A stretch of DNA of 64,000 nucleotides from positions 7,192,001 to 7,256,000 of the forward strand of contig CM065185.1 of the NCBI GenBank assembly GCA_033026295.1. Reading direction: 5' to 3'. Within the stretch, counting starts at the first letter, position 1. Every line of letters begins with the position of its first letter. Made by a program: the position numbers and the translations under genes. Shown here one piece after another: positions 39,501 to 50,628 of this stretch. The DNA is from Channa striata (Eukaryota > Chordata > Actinopteri > Anabantiformes > Channidae). The notes under the pieces were generated by a model that had not been told where the DNA came from, searched no databases, and saw only the letters and a program-made list of their open reading frames with translations.

Positions 39501-41655
39501 ACGTCATCCTTGGTCTCTTCTCCACGCCACCCAACAGGTACAGGACTCGCACAGCGTGCACACACACGAGCACACACACAATCTGTCTTTCCTCAGCACT
39601 GTATTCTCTTCTCTGTAGCATCCCTGGCTCTGCGGTGTGTGTGTTTGACATGCAGCAGCTCGCTCATGTCTTTGAGGGTCGATTTAAAGAGCAGAAATCC
39701 CCAGAGTCTATTTGGACTCCTGTACCGGACGAAGCTGTGCCTAAACCGAGGTAAGGTTAAAGAAAGTGCATGTTTAAAGAACCGTCCCACATTTGTTGTA
39801 GTGTAACTCCCCTGTGGCGAGCTCCCACCGTCAGTCACACTGCGACTCCGCTGCTTCAGTAAATATTCTAATACAGCTTCCAACAGACAAAGAGCTCCTC
39901 AGGCTCTGCTCCTCTGCCTCTCTCTGGGCGACTTTCTCATGTTACTGTCTCCCTCCTTCTCTTTCTCCATCTATCTATATCCCCTTTTTTTTCCTGTTTC
40001 CTCCTCTATCTGCAGACCAGGAGGATGCGCAGTGCAGGGATCTAGATTTAGCTCCTCTACTACACTGCCAGACGAAGTGCTGAACTTTGTGAAGACCCAC
40101 CCCACTTATGGATGAGACAGTTCCCCTGCTGGGACATAGGCCTTGGGTGGTCAAGACTATGGGACGGTACACAGGCTAATAGCCCCTATGGGGAACTTTG
40201 AATTTTAATTGATATGAGAAACATGTATATAAAGCGTAACCTATAGGCATTAACCCACCCTATGGATCAATCTGCGTAGGTATCAGCTGACAGCCATGGT
40301 GGTGGACACAGAGGCTGGGCCCCACAGGAATCGTACGGTCCTATTTCTGGGCTCAACCAGAGGAACCATCCTCAAGTTCCTAATGGTTCCCAGTGGGGAT
40401 TCTGCCTCCCACAGCAGCGTGTTTCTGGAGGAAGTGGAGGGATTTAACCCAGAGAAGTGAGTAGGAGTCGAGAGACCTTTGTCCTTACAGTAATTTCCAA
40501 TGAAGTAGACATGTGGACGTGTAGCTTAGAGCAGGTTTCATGTCGCCTGCCATCAGTGGATGTGTGAGGCAGGCAATATGACCAAAAAAGCACTGCTATG
40601 GTTTTTAAAATATGTAGGTTATTTTACATATGTGATTTTAATGTTTTTTTTAACTGCAACTCAAAAGCAAAGCCTGTTCTTTTTTTGGACCATATCTTTT
40701 ACATTTACTTTTGTTACTCTGTGTACTACAGAATGCGATTTTTGCTTCCTCCACTGGCATCTAACTCAAACAAGAGTAGATTTCTTCCCAGCTCACAGCT
40801 TTGGCTCTGACCCCCGATCAGACTTGAGTCTGCTAATGTTGTGACTGCTGTGCGGGGTTAGGGCTCAGGGCTGTCTGTCTTGAAGTACCAACAGATGAGG
40901 CCTTTGACCCTGTCACAGATTTTTTTAAGGCCAGAAAGAGTAGATTGACCTCCCCCTGCCGTCTCTTTACCCCCTGCCTCCCGTCTTCAGACTTCTGTGT
41001 GTCACTGTCTCCAGGTGCGGCGAGGACTCTCCTCAGGCTCGTCAGCTCTTGTCTCTTACGCTGGACAGAACCAGCCACACTCTGCTGCTGGCCTTCCCCT
41101 CATGTCTGGTCCGAGTACCCACATCTCGCTGCCACCTGCACTCACGCTGCATGAAGTAAGTGATGTACAGTCACTTCTTTTTAATTCTCTCAATATTCGA
41201 AGGTAGAAAAGGCAAGCGTGTTCACAGTATTTTGCTCTGCGGCTGCTTCCCGCTCTCTGTAACTGTAGGAAACCCGATAAACTTTGCATTTGTGTTTTTG
41301 TTTTCACAGCAGGAGATGGATGGCATGTGTATTTATCAAACTACAGCTCACTTGTTTGGTTTAATGTTTATTTTGGTAAAGTTTGTTTTCTAGGGAAATA
41401 GTATTTAACTTGATACATGAGGCTTCCAGATTATGATTTATGATGAATGCCAAGGTATTTGTTCACTACTGCACATGCGGGTGAGATGTTTTGAAGCAAC
41501 CTCGCATTCCGAACCTCATTTCCTCAGCAGCCATATATTACAGTTGGTACAGGAAACTGTGAACAAGAAGCAACACAAAACCCATACACAATGTGTGTGA
41601 CTTTGTCTCTAATTAATCTAAGTCCTTTATTTAGTCGGTAAGCTAGCTAACATTC

Positions 41656-41696
<41 letters not shown>

Positions 41697-44600
41697 GGAG
41701 CTGTCTGGCCTCCAGGGATCCTTACTGTGGGTGGACCAGAGGCAGCGCCTGCTCCTTTCTGAGACCAGGCACACGGTGGGGACACATAAAAGCACCTGAA
41801 CACATCTTCTCGATCAAATCTTGAGAGTTTTCCTTATTCCACAATGCCTCCTCAAGGAAGTGTATAGACATAAAGCATTATGAAAAGAAAATAATTAATT
41901 ACACTGATTTGTTTGTTCTGTAATTCAGATCAAACTTAAAGCAAATGGAAATACATGAAAAATTAATAAAAGTAAAAAAGTAAAAATACAAATGACGACC
42001 TTCATTATTGTTTCATTAAGATTGATAAATTCATTTTATTCACAGTTCAGTTTAAATTAATAATAACAATACTCGGTAATATTAGTCTTATTGTTGCAGA
42101 AGAATTTAAAATTTGTATCAAATATACATTTGTATCAACAGTCAAACAACTACAGTCTTCTGTGGCTGTACTGAACACACTCATTAAACTTTCATCGTGC
42201 TGATGGGAAAACGAGGTGAACCCCCTTTATTCAATGATTTGTCTAAGACCTTTTGGCAGGAACAACCTCAAACAAGTTCTTCCGGTCAAATGTGCCCAGA
42301 CCTGGGCAACATTTAGGATGAGTTTTAGACCTTCCTCCTCACACAATTGCTTTAGCTGCATATTCTGAGTTTTTACGGTGTGAACAACTCTGTGAGTCGT
42401 CTGATGGGTCTGAGTCTGGGCCTGACTTGGACACACTCTTGGATTTTCTTTGTTTGAGCTCATTTTAGCTTTACTTGAATGTTTAAGGTCATTGTCCTGC
42501 TGTGTCACCCAAATTTGACTGAGCCTTAGCTGGAGGACAGCCACTAAAAGAAATATCCTGCAAGATAGCGGGATAAAGAGGATTAATTGCAGGGTGTCCA
42601 GGCCCTGAGTCAGCTACGCAGCCTCCTTTGACCCTACTTCAAAACTGGGGTTGATTTTTTAATTTTGCATGTTCTTCACCAAAAAGTTCCAATGTTGTTT
42701 CCTCAGTGCACAAGGTCTTTTTCTAGTAGCACAGTGAAAAGTCAAGGGGATCTGCAAGTACAAAGACAGACACTGATGTTTGGGGTGTGACCAGAAACCA
42801 GTGAGAGCTCACACCATGAGCTGTGGTTTCTGTGATCTTTGTGCTTAGTTCGTGGTAGACTCACGAGTCCTTCAAATCTTTAGGTGTTATTCGGGGAACC
42901 TGACCTCATGTGTTGTTTTTTATTTTTTGTTTTTGTTAATTTTATTGATATTATTATTATTTTTTTTGTTGTTGTTGTGCACATACTAAGCCACAGAGCT
43001 CAGTCCCGTTCAGATACGTATAGTTTGACTATGGACTATGAAGTATTATCGAAATCCTTTAAGTTCTTTGAAAGGTCTTTTGTGAAATGAATTATTTTAT
43101 GTATTTATTTGTTTAGACATGGTTGACATCAGGAGACACATCTTATAAACAGCTTTAGAATGGACTTCTATGCTATAAAAGCAAATGACTGATTTAGTTG
43201 CATGTGTGTATTTGAAGAGATGAATGTTGAAGTGTGATATGTCCACCTGTGATCTCTCTGTCGCTGCAGACTGCCTTTTCAACAAGATGTGGAATACGGA
43301 AACACCACGTCCAGTCTCGGGGACTGTGATGGTAGGTTGCAGCACTGACATGGATGCTTCTGCATGTGAACAGTGGTCTCAGGGTGGGCTCCGCCTAGTG
43401 GCTCAGTCCCTCATTGCACCTGTCTCCCTGTCACTGAACATTTTGTTCTGAAAGAAATTAAACTGATGCTACCACGTGAGAGAACGTTTGTAATTTCGCA
43501 CATTTAATTACCTCAGATGCAATGTGATCCATTCAGGCTCAATATTAGTAACATAGAGAGCTGTGGTGTCTTTGACACATCAAGTGGGATGAATGAGGTG
43601 AGAGAAGAAGTGGGATTTTGACTTCAGTCTTACTTCTAAAAGGTCAAAACACTCCCAGCATGATACAGTTTAATTAGGCAGGATGTGAAAAAGGTGCAAC
43701 TGCCGGTAGACAGTACGAGACAGCAAGATGGGAAATGCTACATCCTCCAGTGTGTTCGCGTCTGAGATGGGAATGACCGAGGGCAGCCAGTAAACAGGCT
43801 GAAAATAGCTTAGTAAAAACTGCTGTCACTTCTGTTGAGAGGCTCAGATGTCACTGCAGCAGCGCCACGGAGGGCCTCTTTGAACCTCGCTCTAACATTC
43901 TCAGAGTCAGTGGAAACCAGAATAAGTCATTTCCTTTCCAGCAGATTCTTTACTGAACTGTTCCACTTGTTTTAGCCCAGTTTCAAAGTAATAAAAATCC
44001 ATTTGCTAGATCCGAATTTCCTAAAAAAACGTATAGACTAGATACAATGTTCATTCATCCGGGGCATTCATTATGTTTTAAACTGAAATAGGCTTGTAGT
44101 TTTCATTCCACTATTAAAAACTGGAAGCACCAGAAGTCAGCGATGCCACGCTGCAGACCTGACAGACTACTGAGAGCAGTGAAAGTGCAGAAGAGGCAGA
44201 GTCAGAGATGGGCATGTGCTGCTGTGTCTGCAGATGGAAGTGATTAAAGCGTGAGGGAAACACTGAGGTAATGGTATGCTGCAAGCAGAGGAGGAGAGAC
44301 TCTGTGACCGGACTGCGAGATGGAAAGTGTGAAGAGAGCAGAGGAGAGTCAGCTGCTGTGGTCTGAGCTGTGTTGATGACAAGTGCAGGCCTCTGTGAAC
44401 CTGGAGCCTGTGGAGCCTCAAGGCCAGACTGGAGAGAAGCTCCTGTTAAAGTCATCACAGAAAGGAATCGCACAATGCTGAACATAATCATCAGCAGTTA
44501 TTACTGTTATTGTAGTTATTGATTTATTATGATACAGTATTCCTTGTGTGAGGAAAAGCACTATATGTAATAATAAGACGAATTATAAAATGCACCCAGT

Positions 44601-45649
44601 GGACAAACGTTAAGATTGTGCTGTTCTACTAAATGTCATTTTTATAATGTGTCTCTTAATCTTTAGGAATTCTGCAGCAAAGTTTGCTCATTGAACCAGA
44701 GAGCATGGTCTCCCTCAACCTGCTTGTAGCCTCAGCGATCTCAGCATTCACCATCGGGGCGGCGCTCTCCGGCCTCGCCGTGTGCTGGATCATGGCCCAC
44801 AAGCCCGCCAACCGCCGGCACGGTACAACCTCCCAGTCCTCTATCCAGCGGCGTGACAGAGGCCTGCTGAGTAACACTGGTGGGATGGGAGGCTCTGTGC
44901 TGAGCGTGACGCGCCAGGGAGGTGGGGAACATCCCTGCTCTCAGGGTGGGGAGACCTTGTTTGTCATGCCCAACGGCTGGGTGAAGTCAGGAGAGCTTGA
45001 CCCCGGCTTCCTTCCCACCCCGGAGCACACACCCCAGCAGAAACGCAGAGGCCTGCGCCTGTCTGACTCCAACTCGGGAGGGTGGGACACCAGCCAGACT
45101 TACCTGGGAGGAGGCTCTGTGGGTCTGGGCTCACCCTGTCGCATCCCCCCCTCTGTCTACCTGACCACCAGACTTTTCCAGCAAGGAGGAGGGGGGCGGC
45201 ACGGTGGTGAGGGCCGAGGGAATGACACGCCACGCCAGCACTATGTCTGCCTGAGCAAGCAAGAAAAAGGAGGGAAAGGGACCCCCAAAGCCCCGCTCAG
45301 GAAGTCTGCTGGAGAATACGTATATCCCATGACCCCCCAGGACTCACCTGAGCGTCGGAGGGTCGTCTCAGCACCCAGCGCCCCCATGGAGTACGGTGAG
45401 CCGCTGCCGTTGCGCTGGCCACCCCAGGAAGGATACATTCTCAGCAGCCATGGCATGGTTCCTGTCCCCCTGCCTCCACCCTCCATGCCTGCTCCCAGTA
45501 GCCAGGCGTATGTGTCGCAGCACACCCCTGGCCTGAGTAGGGCTCTGCTGAGAAGTGCCCTGGAGCGAGGAGAGCTGGGCGAGCTGGTGGATCTCAGCCA
45601 GCTCATGAGCAAGAAGAACTGCAGTGACAGGACTCAGGCTGGCCAGTGA
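33513..45649 (+). CDS. sema6b: Semaphorin-6B (16 coding exons; one apparent frameshift)
   Basis: Exons: 33513-33618, 34502-34613, 35467-35527, 35629-35691, 37975-38073, 38154-38244, 38484-38603, 39140-39228, 39320-39537, 39619-39750, 40016-40166, 40280-40456, 41015-41155, 41698-41775, 43270-43331, 44667-45649. The product is about 893 aa (human about 888). It is a transmembrane axon-guidance semaphorin acting through plexin-A receptors. Order: signal peptide (1-~20), FPEEPSPLS, sema domain to ~510 (CRMKGKHEGECRNFIKVLL, FVCGTNAFNPLCANYT, SGMARCPYDPRHANVALF, VKHDSKWF, EQKSPESIWTPVPDE), PSI domain (CMKSCLASRDPYCGW), TM ~585-608, and a long cytoplasmic tail sharing FLPTPEHTP and SPERRRVVSAPSAP with human SEMA6B. 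An upstream in-frame ATG at 33498 is possible. In exon 11 the conserved KTHPLMDE is split by one extra base at 40101-40104, giving TGA at 40113-40115; removing it restores all later phases. Confidence 0.95.
34461..34494. repeat. GT repeat just before the sema6b exon 2 acceptor
   Basis: A GT tract with one TCT interruption ends 7 bp before the CAG acceptor at 34499-34501, taking the place of an ordinary polypyrimidine tract. Confidence 0.85.
35692..37974 (+). other. sema6b: sema6b intron 4, non-coding
   Basis: No exon or recognisable repeat family was seen beyond a short GT run near 36457-36473. ORFs here of up to about 115 codons do not resemble known proteins. Confidence 0.5.
41658..41694. 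repeat. (GT)18 microsatellite serving as sema6b exon 14 acceptor tract
   Basis: The tract starts immediately after TTCCA and ends three bases before the AG (41696-41697) that must be used to keep AGC TGT CTG GCC in frame. There is no C/T-rich tract between the repeat and the splice site. Confidence 0.9.
42205..42900. mobile_element. Degenerate DNA-transposon relic in sema6b intron 14
   Basis: The sequence contains phrases recalled from a common fish dispersed element: CTTTTGGCAGGAACAACCTC, AAGGTCATTGTCCTGCTGTG followed by TCACCCAA, and TGGTAGACTCACGAGT. The - strand has a 105-codon ORF with QQDNDLKHSSKA, which resembles the QDND-KHTSK block of Tc1-type transposases. Boundaries and inverted repeats are not visible, and the copy looks old. 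Superfamily assignment is tentative. Confidence 0.45.
43332..44666 (+). other. sema6b: sema6b intron 15, non-coding
   Basis: No exon was supported. The 125-codon - strand ORF near 44114-44491 has no recognisable similarity and is treated as chance. Confidence 0.5.
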
Positions 45650-48600
45650 CTGCTGAGAAATGAGTCTTTCCATGTCCAGAGATCTCTGTTTCATATACAC
45701 AGATCCTTCTCTCCTCCTCATTCTGTCCCTTCCCTTCGATTCATCTTATATGTTTTTGTCACTCAGTCATTCAGCACCTCTGATCTCCTCTGTCAGTCTT
45801 TCAGCCAAACCACCCTCCACCCCCTGATGAGCCAGTCTCTCCTCATGACTGGCTGCTGGGCCTGCCACTCATATCATGGCTCACACTAATTGGTCAGATG
45901 GACTGAGGTTGTTGCTGTGTCTGCATTGCAGAGCCTCTTTCTTTCTCCTGGTGCTCCCTGGCAGCAGGAAGAGGGAGGAGAGAGAATGGAAAAGAAAGAA
46001 AGAAAGAAAGAAGCTGAATGAGGAGCAGAGAGGACGTGAACACAGACAAAGATGGACAAAGCACTTAGAGGCTGTCTTCTCTGTGCAGATTAACTGAGGC
46101 TGCAGAGCCAGTCAAATACTGCTGCAGGAGTGCGATGCTTTTTCCCACTTGGATAACGAGACTGCCACCCATCTGTCCTCCACTATATTACCTGTTGGTG
46201 TGATTGCCAACTAGGTGCTTCAAGTGAAATTACAAATTTTGAACATCTTAAATGGATACTTTACTGAATATCTGCAGCTGTATGTGACTCATCAGTGGAA
46301 ACCTGAAGTCGTTCTGACTATAAACACAAATCTAACAGAGAATCAGACAACATAAATTCCTTCCCTCTGGTATTTGTCTGTTTTTCCTTGCTGCACAGAC
46401 ATAGAGGAAGCAAATAAGTGTTTGTACAGGTGGGTATTTGGTATTCCATGTACATGAGAGGGAAGATGTGTGTGCCAAATGCCTCTAACCTATCTCATAG
46501 GAATATGGGACCATAACTCATGTCTTCGGAGAGCAGAGCGCAGGACTGAAATGTCAGCACTATTTCTGCCAGCTGCGTGCTCTGTGAAATGACGGCATCT
46601 CAGCCACACATGGCACCGTTCACTGGCCTCCTTCTACTCCATGTACTCTTTAATGACAAATACTTCCACAGGGACGTAGGGAGAGGTTGCACATAAACAC
46701 TGGACTGACTGAAAAATCAGACCAGGACACAAAGATCAGAATGAAGGAATGTAAGAGAAGTGTTTTATAGAATTTGAAGTGATCTCCTTGCAATATGTGA
46801 ACGCCTTGCCCTTTGCTGTCACCTTAGGGTTTTTCCACACATGTACTGGCATTCATTAATGTAGCATTATAAAACAGAATCCAGTTTCATTGGGCAAAAA
46901 AATTTTCCCTTTCCCCACAGCGAATAAATGTCACACCGACATGATAGAAAACAAGTAACAGTCTGGTGATGACTGAAACCTCTGGCTTAACTCTGGGCCT
47001 AAAGGGGGAATTGAAAATTCGCACTATATATTCAGCCCAATTAAAGTGTCCACTTCCATGAAATTGGCCAGTATTTAGCTCAACACAACATGGTTTGAGT
47101 ATTTTAGCGAGGAAAAGTCATAAAAGAGCCGGTTAAAAGGGAAGAGGCAGAAGCAAAAAGCAACTCGATGAACTGTGGAAAATATTGAGAATGTGGATTG
47201 TCATAGCTGACCTGATGACTTGATTTTCTCTTTCAGTCTCAGTTGAGTATTCAGCAAACGAACGCTCTTTTGTGTTGACTTAGTAATGAGCAGCAATATA
47301 TGGTTTGTCTGTACATAGTAAACTTTGATTTAGATAAAATGATATTGTAAGGCAAACAATATTTCCAAAAGATGATATCAGGCATTGGCTTGCAAATGAA
47401 AATAAATATTTATCATGTCATTATAGCTACTAATGTATGAAAATCTGTTTTCCTATAGGTTTCACATCAGCCTGCTCCAAGTTTGAAATCACTATTACCA
47501 GTGTCTTTTTTTTTTACGTGTGCCAAACCAAGGTGATGAATGATTTACTGATGCCTGATTACTGAAGAAAAAAAAACTTGTTTCAAAGTGCCATGAAGAA
47601 AACCATTCTGTCCACAGGATGCCTCATGTACTGCGGCACTGGACGTATTGCAGTATCCTGGTGATATGTATACCTTCGACCTTACATGCCGAATGTTTTA
47701 TGTTTTCTATGTAGATGTGTGGCCTATACTGTTGTTATCATTTTCTCAGCTCCCTCTGTATGTGCAGACCCCACTGACAATAAATGGTACCAATAATGTT
47801 TGAGGGTCAGTTTATAAACTACTGTGACATGCATCACGCCATACTTATGAACTGTAAATATGTAAGAACGAACTCAGCCGCTTTGTCATGCCCTTCACAG
47901 TTATACTGTAATGATTTCCCTGTTACCACGACATGAGTTGTGATTTTTTCCGAATAGTTAATATGTAATGACAGTGTTCCATAAGTAGTTTATAAGCAAA
48001 CCTTCACGTTGACTGAAAAACTGTGAGGGAACACTGTGTATCTCATGATTGTCTTGTTCAGTAGTGTAGTGATTCTCTGCCCGTCATTGCCTACCAACTG
48101 CCATACCGCGGCATCCTGACTGAATGAATGTACTCATTCTTTTTTGTTCGTGCTCATTATGCTGTGCAGTAATAAGGAAAAGCACAAACATTTTCTTTCC
48201 TTTTTTTGCATTTTGCAAAGGATCTGTCCTGTATCATTTGTGAATAGTGTAAATAGTCATGCTGAAGGTATATTGTGTCAGTCTGGAATTGGTGGGGGGG
48301 GGTCATTCAAGCTCTTCTGAGACAGGACTGTATTTGAAGTGTGAGTTTTTTTCCTTTTAACGATGCTGTGAATAAGATGTATGTATAGTATTTACGTGAC
48401 TTTGGCTGACTGCTGAGTTCAGCTGTTTCCTGTTATTAGAGTAGATTTGCAGGCCTGATCTCAGCCAGAACTGAGGCTTCTCATTTGACTGATGCCTGCT
48501 GAATTTTTGCAGTTGCTAAGATACTGCTGTTATAATAACCATCAATCTTTGGAGTACTGCTATTAAATGGCATTATATAATTGACTGCTAATGTTGTCGC

Positions 48601-48650
48601 GTAACATTCTGAATGCACTCATTGAAATAAATGTTCAATTTTCATAAAAC
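45650..48650 (+). other. sema6b: Long 3' UTR of sema6b
   Basis: The sequence after the TGA at 45647-45649 is non-coding. AATAAA occurs at 47779-47784 and at 48626-48631. The later signal, followed by a CA-rich segment, gives a 3 kb UTR; the earlier one could produce a shorter isoform. A small GAAA repeat lies near 45992-46010. Confidence 0.5.
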
Positions 48651-49608
48651 TGCCCACGCATACACACACACATTCAAACATTTGCAAAATGTAACTCTAT
48701 TAGCTCACAGCACTCTTATGTAATGTGTATGTCATTATTGCTGTTTATTTTGTGTAAATTAGACATTTTTTTATTAGATTGGGATGTGGGTGCTTCTCAA
48801 CAGGCAGCTTCAGAGCTGAGAGGCAGTGGGAAACGTGTCGAGCATCACTTTTCCTCCACAAGAGGGAGCTGGACATCTTTTTGGCCTTCATTCATCCAAT
48901 GGTGCCCCCCAGGTGTGGCCATAGCAGCCATTGTTTATATATTATAATCATATGCTTCTATTTCCGGACAAATTTAATTTACAGATAAACTACATCTGCA
49001 GTTAATAGTTTAACAAGACATGATCTGACATTCTGACTGCTTGGTTTGTCGTATTTCACATGCAGCCACAGTCATGGTGTGCGTCAGTCAAACACTGTGA
49101 TCAAGTTCATTTTTTCTCCAAAATACAAATATATCATTTTTCAATTACAGAAAAAAATTCAAGGTAAATCAAAAGACCCTTTTAAATAAGAAATAAAGAT
49201 GAAATTTCGACATCTGAACACGCTGGTTAACAGTGACAGGAAGTTGCTGAGCAGAGTTTTTGGTATGTATGCCTACTTTCTGATAAGCACATCTGGAATC
49301 TATAGTCCAGCTTCTGTGGAAAATAATGGAAAGTTTGAAACCTTCTGTTTAAATCCTGGGAGAACAAACATCAGACTGAAGAACACAATGTGGACAGCAG
49401 GAAAACAAAAGGGAACAGTTTTTATAAAGCTAGGTTTTTGAAAATTAGTCGAGTGCCAGCTTATGGTAAAATATTGATGTGGAGTTGCCTATGTGTTTAA
49501 ATAATAGTGATACATGAGCATAGAGGAGGCTGTTATATGTAAATCATAGGACTGTGAAACATATTGTGTCTCATTGTGTTGGGTTATTAACCAACTGTTT
49601 CCACTGTA

Positions 49609-49745
49609 GGGGCTGCAAGGGGATGAGTTAGTGCTGTTACCTTATAGCTTTAATCCGCTGGGTACCTGCGTCCTTTCTATGTGGAGTTTGCATTTTCTCC
49701 CTGTATTTACGTGGAATTCCTCCTGTAAGTTCCCTTAATGGGTCA
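49609..49745 (+). mobile_element. Degenerate fish SINE
   Basis: The order 'ggggctgcaaggggatgagt', 'tagtgctgttaccttatagc', 'tctatgtggagtttgcattt', 'tctccctgtatttacgtgg' and 'ttcctcctgtaagttccc' follows the body of abundant teleost SINEs (consensus around 'gtgtggagtttgcatgttctccctgtg...cgtgggtttcctccgggt'). It is truncated and diverged, with no clear target duplication. Confidence 0.65.
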
Positions 49746-50628
49746 ATCTATGCATCCTGGATATATCTTTATTTGTAGCTTTGGTTTAGCTCCTCTGAAC
49801 AATTCAGGCACAGACATTGCTGAAAGTTAAATAAGGACTTTAAAGCAAAATGTGGACCTGGTAAAAGCAGTTCTCTAAATTGTTCCCGGCCTCAGTCTTA
49901 ATCATTTCAAAATGTCTAAGTTTTGAATTCTTGCCAGCTGCTTCTAGAAAAAATAAGTACAGTGTAGTACTGACAGTCTGTGCAATTCAGTTCTTGTTCC
50001 AAAATCCACTTAGATAAAAAGTCAGCTTTCCTCTGTAACAGATCAGATTAACTGTAATTCCTCAAAAAGCATCTGGGGATTGGGTGATGTTGGTGGTAGC
50101 TGTGAAGTTGTGAAGTTGAACTTTCTGCAGGCGCTCCTGCATTCCTCTGGAAAGACACGAACTTCCATGGGTTATTTTTATTATCTAGACGTCATATCAG
50201 CACAGCAAAGCTTACTACAGAGTGAGCAAGGTGCCGCCCCCCACCCCCCAAATTAAAAATGTTTTCAAGGTAAACACCAATAATAACTGCACAGTTAGTG
50301 AGGTGGGAACCAAAGACTAGCACAGAAGAAAGAATAATTTAAAACAGAAAGGTAAACGTCTAAGAAGCAGAAGTTCACTATAAGTTTTCAAAACTCTAAA
50401 TCCTACAATTCCCATGATTCAGTGTAACAGCACTATTCATTGGACCGTCACCTCCGTTGCTTGTTTTGAACTCCATATCTCCAATTTTCTACCTATGTTT
50501 CACCTAAGTCCCAAACTGAAATTACTCTGATTACATGAGAGTGCATTTTTAAATTGTTTTTTAAATCCAAGCAGGAGACCATTATTTTATATGGTGCAGT
50601 GTGCACATCATATACATGAAGACTGTGT

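Noticed and set aside
42227..42544. Possible transposase gene (QQDNDLKHSSKA)
   Set aside because: Only one short block resembles a Tc1-type transposase and no catalytic DDE context follows, so it is kept only as evidence for a decayed element.
45241..45721. Antisense ORFs of 117-123 codons opposite the sema6b last exon
   Set aside because: They are shadows of a GC-rich coding exon; the sense strand matches the conserved SEMA6B cytoplasmic tail.
48853..48870. CCACAAGAGGGAGCTG as a CTCF or repeat-borne site
   Set aside because: Two mismatches to the core and no supporting context.
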